Assembly: GCA_030753015.1 (NCBI GenBank)
Contig: JASMDC010000035.1
Coordinates: 1 to 36,044 of the forward strand
From: Candidatus Undinarchaeales archaeon
GTDB taxonomy: Archaea > SpSt-1190 > JASMDC01
Direction: 5' to 3'
Length of the DNA: 36,044 bases
Made by a program: the position numbers and the translations under genes. The notes under the pieces are model-generated. The model worked only from the letters and a program-made list of their open reading frames with translations, did no database searches and had not been told where the DNA came from. Each line of letters starts with the position of its first letter. The first letter of the stretch is position 1. This document shows, piece after piece, positions 33,330 to 36,044 of this stretch.

Positions 33330-34321
33330 GCATTGTGACGGTGGAGCCATCATTCCGTGACCTCTTCATCGAGATCACTGGTAAGTGCAACCTCAAATGC
33401 TGTCATTGCTTTCGGCCCGAATGTGAGGAGATCGATGTTCCCGTCAAGGAGCTTAAGGACCGGATTCACCAGGTCAAGTCCAACAACATCATCCTCACCG
33501 GAGGAGAACCGACACTACACCCGGACCTTCGTCACATCATTAGCATTGCAAAGGAGCGAGTTGGCGAGGATGGGAAGGTCATCCTGATCACGAATGCTGC
33601 AAGATGGTCCGAGGCGATCATGCGCACCATCTACGAGGCCGACGTGGTGAACGTATCACTCGACTGGGCTGATGACCGACATGACGAGAACAGGGGCATG
33701 AACGGGCTTCAAGAGAATGTTGGCAGGCTTATCGATCAGCTCACTACGATGACGATGCCGCACAAGGCTCGACCGAAGATAAACCTCTTGGTCACGATGT
33801 TCCATGAGAACATGGATGCCGATAACATAGACGCTATCGTCAGGTTCGCGCACGAGCACAACGTGGACGATATCGTCTTTGATAGGTATGTCCCTTGTTT
33901 CAGCAATCCTTCCGCTTTGACAACCGCGGAAATGAAAATCGCCCTCGAATCCCTCGACGCTCTGAGCTCGGAAGCAGACGCCTCCACGGGATCACCACAG
34001 ATCACAATATATGAAATCTTTGCCAACATACTCTACGGGTACTCGACACCGCGGTGCCGATGCAAGGGTAGGGTGTTCTGTGACATCTACGGGAAATGGT
34101 CGCCATGCCCCTTCTACCCGGTAAGGTTCGACAATCCATCGAAGGTGGTCCACGAGCGGGCACAGGAGGACCTTCCGGGAGCTTGCATCGGTTGTGAGCA
34201 TGCCGACAGCTGTCACGGTGGATGCCCTGCGACCCGTCTTGTCGTACATGGTACGCTTAAGAAACGAGATCCCCTGTGTCCGTTCAGGGTACCAATTGAT
34301 TTCCAGGAAAAAGGTGCCTAG
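33326..34321 (+). CDS. Radical SAM protein with SPASM-like C-terminal domain
   Basis: A 331-aa protein starting at GTG (33326), with GGGAG upstream. C21-x3-C25-x2-C28 (CNLKCCHC) binds the radical [4Fe-4S] cluster and LTGGEPTLHPD is the SAM-binding GGEP motif. The C-terminus has CDIYGKWSPC (C252, G-x4-C261) and C287-x2-C290-x5-C296-x3-C300, then C318, which matches the SPASM pattern that binds auxiliary Fe-S clusters. SPASM enzymes modify peptides or proteins, or act in heme and cofactor synthesis (AhbC/AhbD, NirJ, PqqE relatives). No RRE peptide-binding domain is visible. It is divergent from the siroheme/sulfur operon and faces two Cys-containing mini-ORFs; substrate is unknown. Confidence 0.85.
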   Translation: MSIVTVEPSFRDLFIEITGKCNLKCCHCFRPECEEIDVPVKELKDRIHQVKSNNIILTGGEPTLHPDLRHIISIAKERVGEDGKVILITNAARWSEAIMRTIYEADVVNVSLDWADDRHDENRGMNGLQENVGRLIDQLTTMTMPHKARPKINLLVTMFHENMDADNIDAIVRFAHEHNVDDIVFDRYVPCFSNPSALTTAEMKIALESLDALSSEADASTGSPQITIYEIFANILYGYSTPRCRCKGRVFCDIYGKWSPCPFYPVRFDNPSKVVHERAQEDLPGACIGCEHADSCHGGCPATRLVVHGTLKKRDPLCPFRVPIDFQEKGA

Positions 34322-34343
34322 AAATGACAGGTATCGATCGCCC

Positions 34344-34371
34344 GCCCGAACACCTTCTACATGAGTCGGGC
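34344..34371. terminator. Hairpin between convergent genes
   Basis: GCCCGA (34344-34349) and TCGGGC (34366-34371) form a 6-bp stem with a 16-nt loop in the 72-bp gap between the radical SAM gene and the convergent glutamate synthase-like gene. No T-run follows, so termination is only possible. Confidence 0.25.
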
Positions 34372-34393
34372 CCGCTTCAAAGCATGGCCGTCA

Positions 34394-35665
34394 TCATTCG
34401 TCCTCGCCGATGAGCGGCAGGTCAGCGACCCGGGAGGTCTCGACGGTGAGTGCGCGGACGTCCGAGCGGTCCAGGTCTGCAGTGTCGTACCTCTTCGTGG
34501 TGATGGTGGACATCTGGACCTCCTGGAGAAGTGCCCCTCCGTAGTTCTCCACCCCTTCCTCGCCGTTGAACCGCGCAGCGTTCACCCAGGGGCGACCCAT
34601 CCCTGCCGCGTCGGCGCCGAGAGCCAGAGATTTCACGACCTGTGAGCCCTTGTAGATGCCCCCGGCTATTATCAGCGTCGGCAGGTCATTCTCGGCGTCC
34701 GGGAACTCCTCCGCGTACGCATCGAGCTCTGAGCGGGTCTTCCTGAGGAGAGCCAGCGTGGGCAGACCTACCTCGTTCATGACATCGGTGGGGGCCATTC
34801 CGGTCCCACCCTCGGAGCCGTCCACCGTGATGTTGTCAACGCCGGCCTCAGCCAGCGCATACACGATCTCGTGCATGTCGTTGAACCCACCGAGCTTGGC
34901 CCATACCGGCATATCGTACGTCTCCTTGAGGACCTTCACCTGGTCTATGAGACCTTCAATGGAGGGGGCGCCCGCTGCCGAATGGCGGATCCATGTGCCG
35001 TCGCCCATATCCTCCACGTGGTAACCGAGCTTTCGGTAGCGATCCACCTCCTGCGCATCGGTCAGCCGCACGATGCCGCCCAGGCCCGGCTTGGCGCCCT
35101 GACCCAGCTTGATCTCTATGCCGTCGGCTCCGTAGGCTGCGGCCTTGTCGAAGATGCCCAGAGCGATCTCGTTCTCGTTACCCTCGACGAGGATACCGCC
35201 GTAGCCCGTCATCTGGTTGGTGTGGTAGAGGTCGATGAGTTCCTTGAGCCGGTCCTCCCCGTGCGTCACCATGACGTTCTCGCCGATGACATAGGGTACG
35301 CCCTGCCTGGCCGCAGCGACCACGATCTGGTCGGCGACGCCGTTCGCGGCCTTGGTAGAGCCAAGGGCGCAGACCGTGGCCGGTATGTACGACGTGAGGC
35401 CGCCTATCTCGGTTGCGGTGTCCACGTCGGTGTAGACGGGATCCCGTCCCAGCTCGACCCGCTTGTCGTGGCCGCCGAAGAGCCGGGGCATGATCTGGAG
35501 GTCGTCGAGCCCGGGATACCCTTTCCGTGAGCTCCACGGGTGACTGCCGTACTTCGGGAAGGGTGTCTCTCCCGTCTCGGCCATATGCTTGATGCGCTTA
35601 TACATCTCACCATGGTCCTTTTCCTTGTGGTGGACCTCTTCAGGATCAAGATATGACTCTATCAT
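34394..35665 (-). CDS. Glutamate synthase domain FMN protein
   Basis: A 423-aa protein covering the FMN-binding (beta/alpha)8 domain of the large glutamate synthase subunit. Markers are GIEIKLGQGAKPGLGG, the flavin-binding VDGSEGGTGMAP, and IIAGGIYKG with GADAAGMGRPW near the C-terminus. Glutaminase and C-terminal beta-helix domains are absent. Its only Cys is Cys99, so the [3Fe-4S] ligands of classical glutamate synthase are missing. Archaeal stand-alone relatives exist, and subunit C of methylamine-glutamate N-methyltransferase is of similar size, so the true reaction is open. The ATG at 35665 is about 28 nt from a TATA box, implying a nearly leaderless mRNA. Confidence 0.85.
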   Translation of the reverse strand: MIESYLDPEEVHHKEKDHGEMYKRIKHMAETGETPFPKYGSHPWSSRKGYPGLDDLQIMPRLFGGHDKRVELGRDPVYTDVDTATEIGGLTSYIPATVCALGSTKAANGVADQIVVAAARQGVPYVIGENVMVTHGEDRLKELIDLYHTNQMTGYGGILVEGNENEIALGIFDKAAAYGADGIEIKLGQGAKPGLGGIVRLTDAQEVDRYRKLGYHVEDMGDGTWIRHSAAGAPSIEGLIDQVKVLKETYDMPVWAKLGGFNDMHEIVYALAEAGVDNITVDGSEGGTGMAPTDVMNEVGLPTLALLRKTRSELDAYAEEFPDAENDLPTLIIAGGIYKGSQVVKSLALGADAAGMGRPWVNAARFNGEEGVENYGGALLQEVQMSTITTKRYDTADLDRSDVRALTVETSRVADLPLIGEDE

Positions 35666-35689
35666 GTGATGTCCGAGCCGGATAGCGGA

Positions 35690-35697
35690 TTAATATA
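35690..35697 (-). promoter_or_regulatory. TATA box of the glutamate synthase-like gene
   Basis: Minus-strand TATATTAA, centred 28.5 nt from the A of the ATG at 35665, so transcription should start at or within a base or two of the start codon. Confidence 0.6.
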
Positions 35698-35703
35698 GGT
35701 GCC

Positions 35704-35721
35704 GGTTTCCATTTGGAAACC
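35704..35721. promoter_or_regulatory. Inverted repeat upstream of the glutamate synthase-like gene
   Basis: GGTTTCC-ATTT-GGAAACC, perfect 7-bp arms with a 4-nt spacer, 6 bp upstream of the TATA box. The position next to BRE/TATA suggests an operator. The half-sites are in the opposite order to the GGAA-N6-TTCC operator known for the archaeal nitrogen repressor NrpR, so NrpR is not supported. Confidence 0.5.
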
Positions 35722-35904
35722 TTCATAGTCCGCCCTCGTTCCGAGGTGTAATCCCTGTGGTCCGGGCGGGCCATGACCACTTCCACCACACGTCCTACCT
35801 TATCTGACATGATGCCACATTTCTCCCCACGATTTCTTTCAAGGCCAGCAGCTCATCCTCACTGGGGCTCCTCGCGTTCATGAGGCCCGGGTCGAGGAGC
35901 TTCG
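35722..35904. other. Non-coding stretch
   Basis: No convincing gene, RNA or promoter was seen between the inverted repeat and the transposase-like fragment. Frames are short and interrupted by stops. It may include decayed remains of the mobile element's 5' part. Confidence 0.4.
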
Positions 35905-36044
35905 ATGAAGGGCGGAATCCTTGGATCTAGCGTCGTCCAGGGCCACCGCCCGCCGCCTCAGGGGAGAATACCGAAGTCCGCCACGCTGAAGGGGCGGATG
36001 GAGAGGAAGCTCCTGACAAAGAACGGACGGGAGATGTACAAGAA
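35905..36044 (+). pseudogene. Transposase-like fragment, cut by the window end
   Basis: An open frame after a TGA at 35881-35883 reads, near its end, RIPKSATLKGRMERKLLT and then KNGREMYKK. This resembles the region before the TVEPVFGQIK-type C-terminus of DDE transposases of the IS1182/IS5-like kind (basic, RM-x-RKL-x-T-x-x-G-x-x-x-YKKR). The N-terminal and DDE parts are not present upstream, so it looks like a truncated remnant, or a gene whose earlier part is frameshifted. Recognition rests on a short motif. Confidence 0.4.

Noticed and set aside
35704-35721. NrpR nitrogen operator
   Set aside because: The known NrpR site is GGAA-N6-TTCC; here the half-sites are TTCC-N4-GGAA, reversed and with different spacing.
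1-36044. tRNA or rRNA genes
   Set aside because: No cloverleaf with a GTTC-type T loop or rRNA-like conserved stretch was noticed by eye in the intergenic regions; a covariance search was not possible.

Overview
The window looks like about 36 kb of a GC-rich archaeal chromosome, most likely euryarchaeal. Thermoplasmata or Methanomassiliicoccales-like is a guess that the sequence does not prove. The evidence for Archaea is promoter architecture: several start codons lie about 27-28 nt from the centre of a TATA box, which implies leaderless mRNAs, and other genes carry GGTGAT/GGAGG-type ribosome binding sites. The HTH regulator and the stand-alone glutamate-synthase-like protein also resemble archaeal families.

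Left part (1-17.5 kb) is a cell-surface locus. It holds a 1962-aa secreted Cys-rich protein with an NlpC/P60 domain, an unrecognised 484-aa protein, and a 2479-aa Cys-rich protein. The last has a LamG fold interrupted by a seven-repeat propeller, thrombospondin type 3-like repeats, one C-terminal membrane helix and a Q/Y-rich tail. Divergent from it is a 694-aa GLUG-repeat protein with a Q/Y-rich N-terminus and one membrane helix. The two divergent genes therefore both carry low-complexity Q/Y segments predicted to face the cytoplasm.

Middle and right part (18.2-32.8 kb) is one 14-gene run on the minus strand. In transcription order it holds two TauE/SafE permeases, CysH-type APS reductase, ATP sulfurylase, precorrin-2 dehydrogenase, HemA, HemC, a CobA-HemD fusion, HemL, HemB, siroheme sulfite reductase, TusA-like sulfurtransferase, cysteine synthase family enzyme, and a membrane-anchored RnfG-like FMN-binding protein. 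Together these make siroheme from glutamyl-tRNA, reduce sulfate to sulfide through APS and sulfite, and fix sulfide into cysteine. A small HTH regulator with a Cys/His cluster and a perfect 20-bp palindrome in its promoter lies just beyond the 3' end of the run.

The most interesting region is the roughly 340-nt leader upstream of the sulfur operon (32842-33181). It contains two tandem mini-ORFs of 17 and 25 codons that share the peptide GECLCRS. Each ends exactly 39 nt after the start of the shared Glu codon. In each, the two Cys codons form one arm of a predicted hairpin, and a pyrimidine/U-rich tract follows the stop. The first mini-ORF starts 27.5 nt from a TATA box centre, the same geometry as a leaderless gene elsewhere in the window. 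This looks like a cysteine-codon leader-peptide attenuator in an archaeon. A radical SAM/SPASM gene is transcribed divergently from the same near-palindromic TATA element, so a peptide-modification (RiPP) reading is a competing idea.

The right end holds a glutamate synthase-like FMN protein, an inverted repeat near its promoter, and a truncated transposase-like reading frame running off the window.
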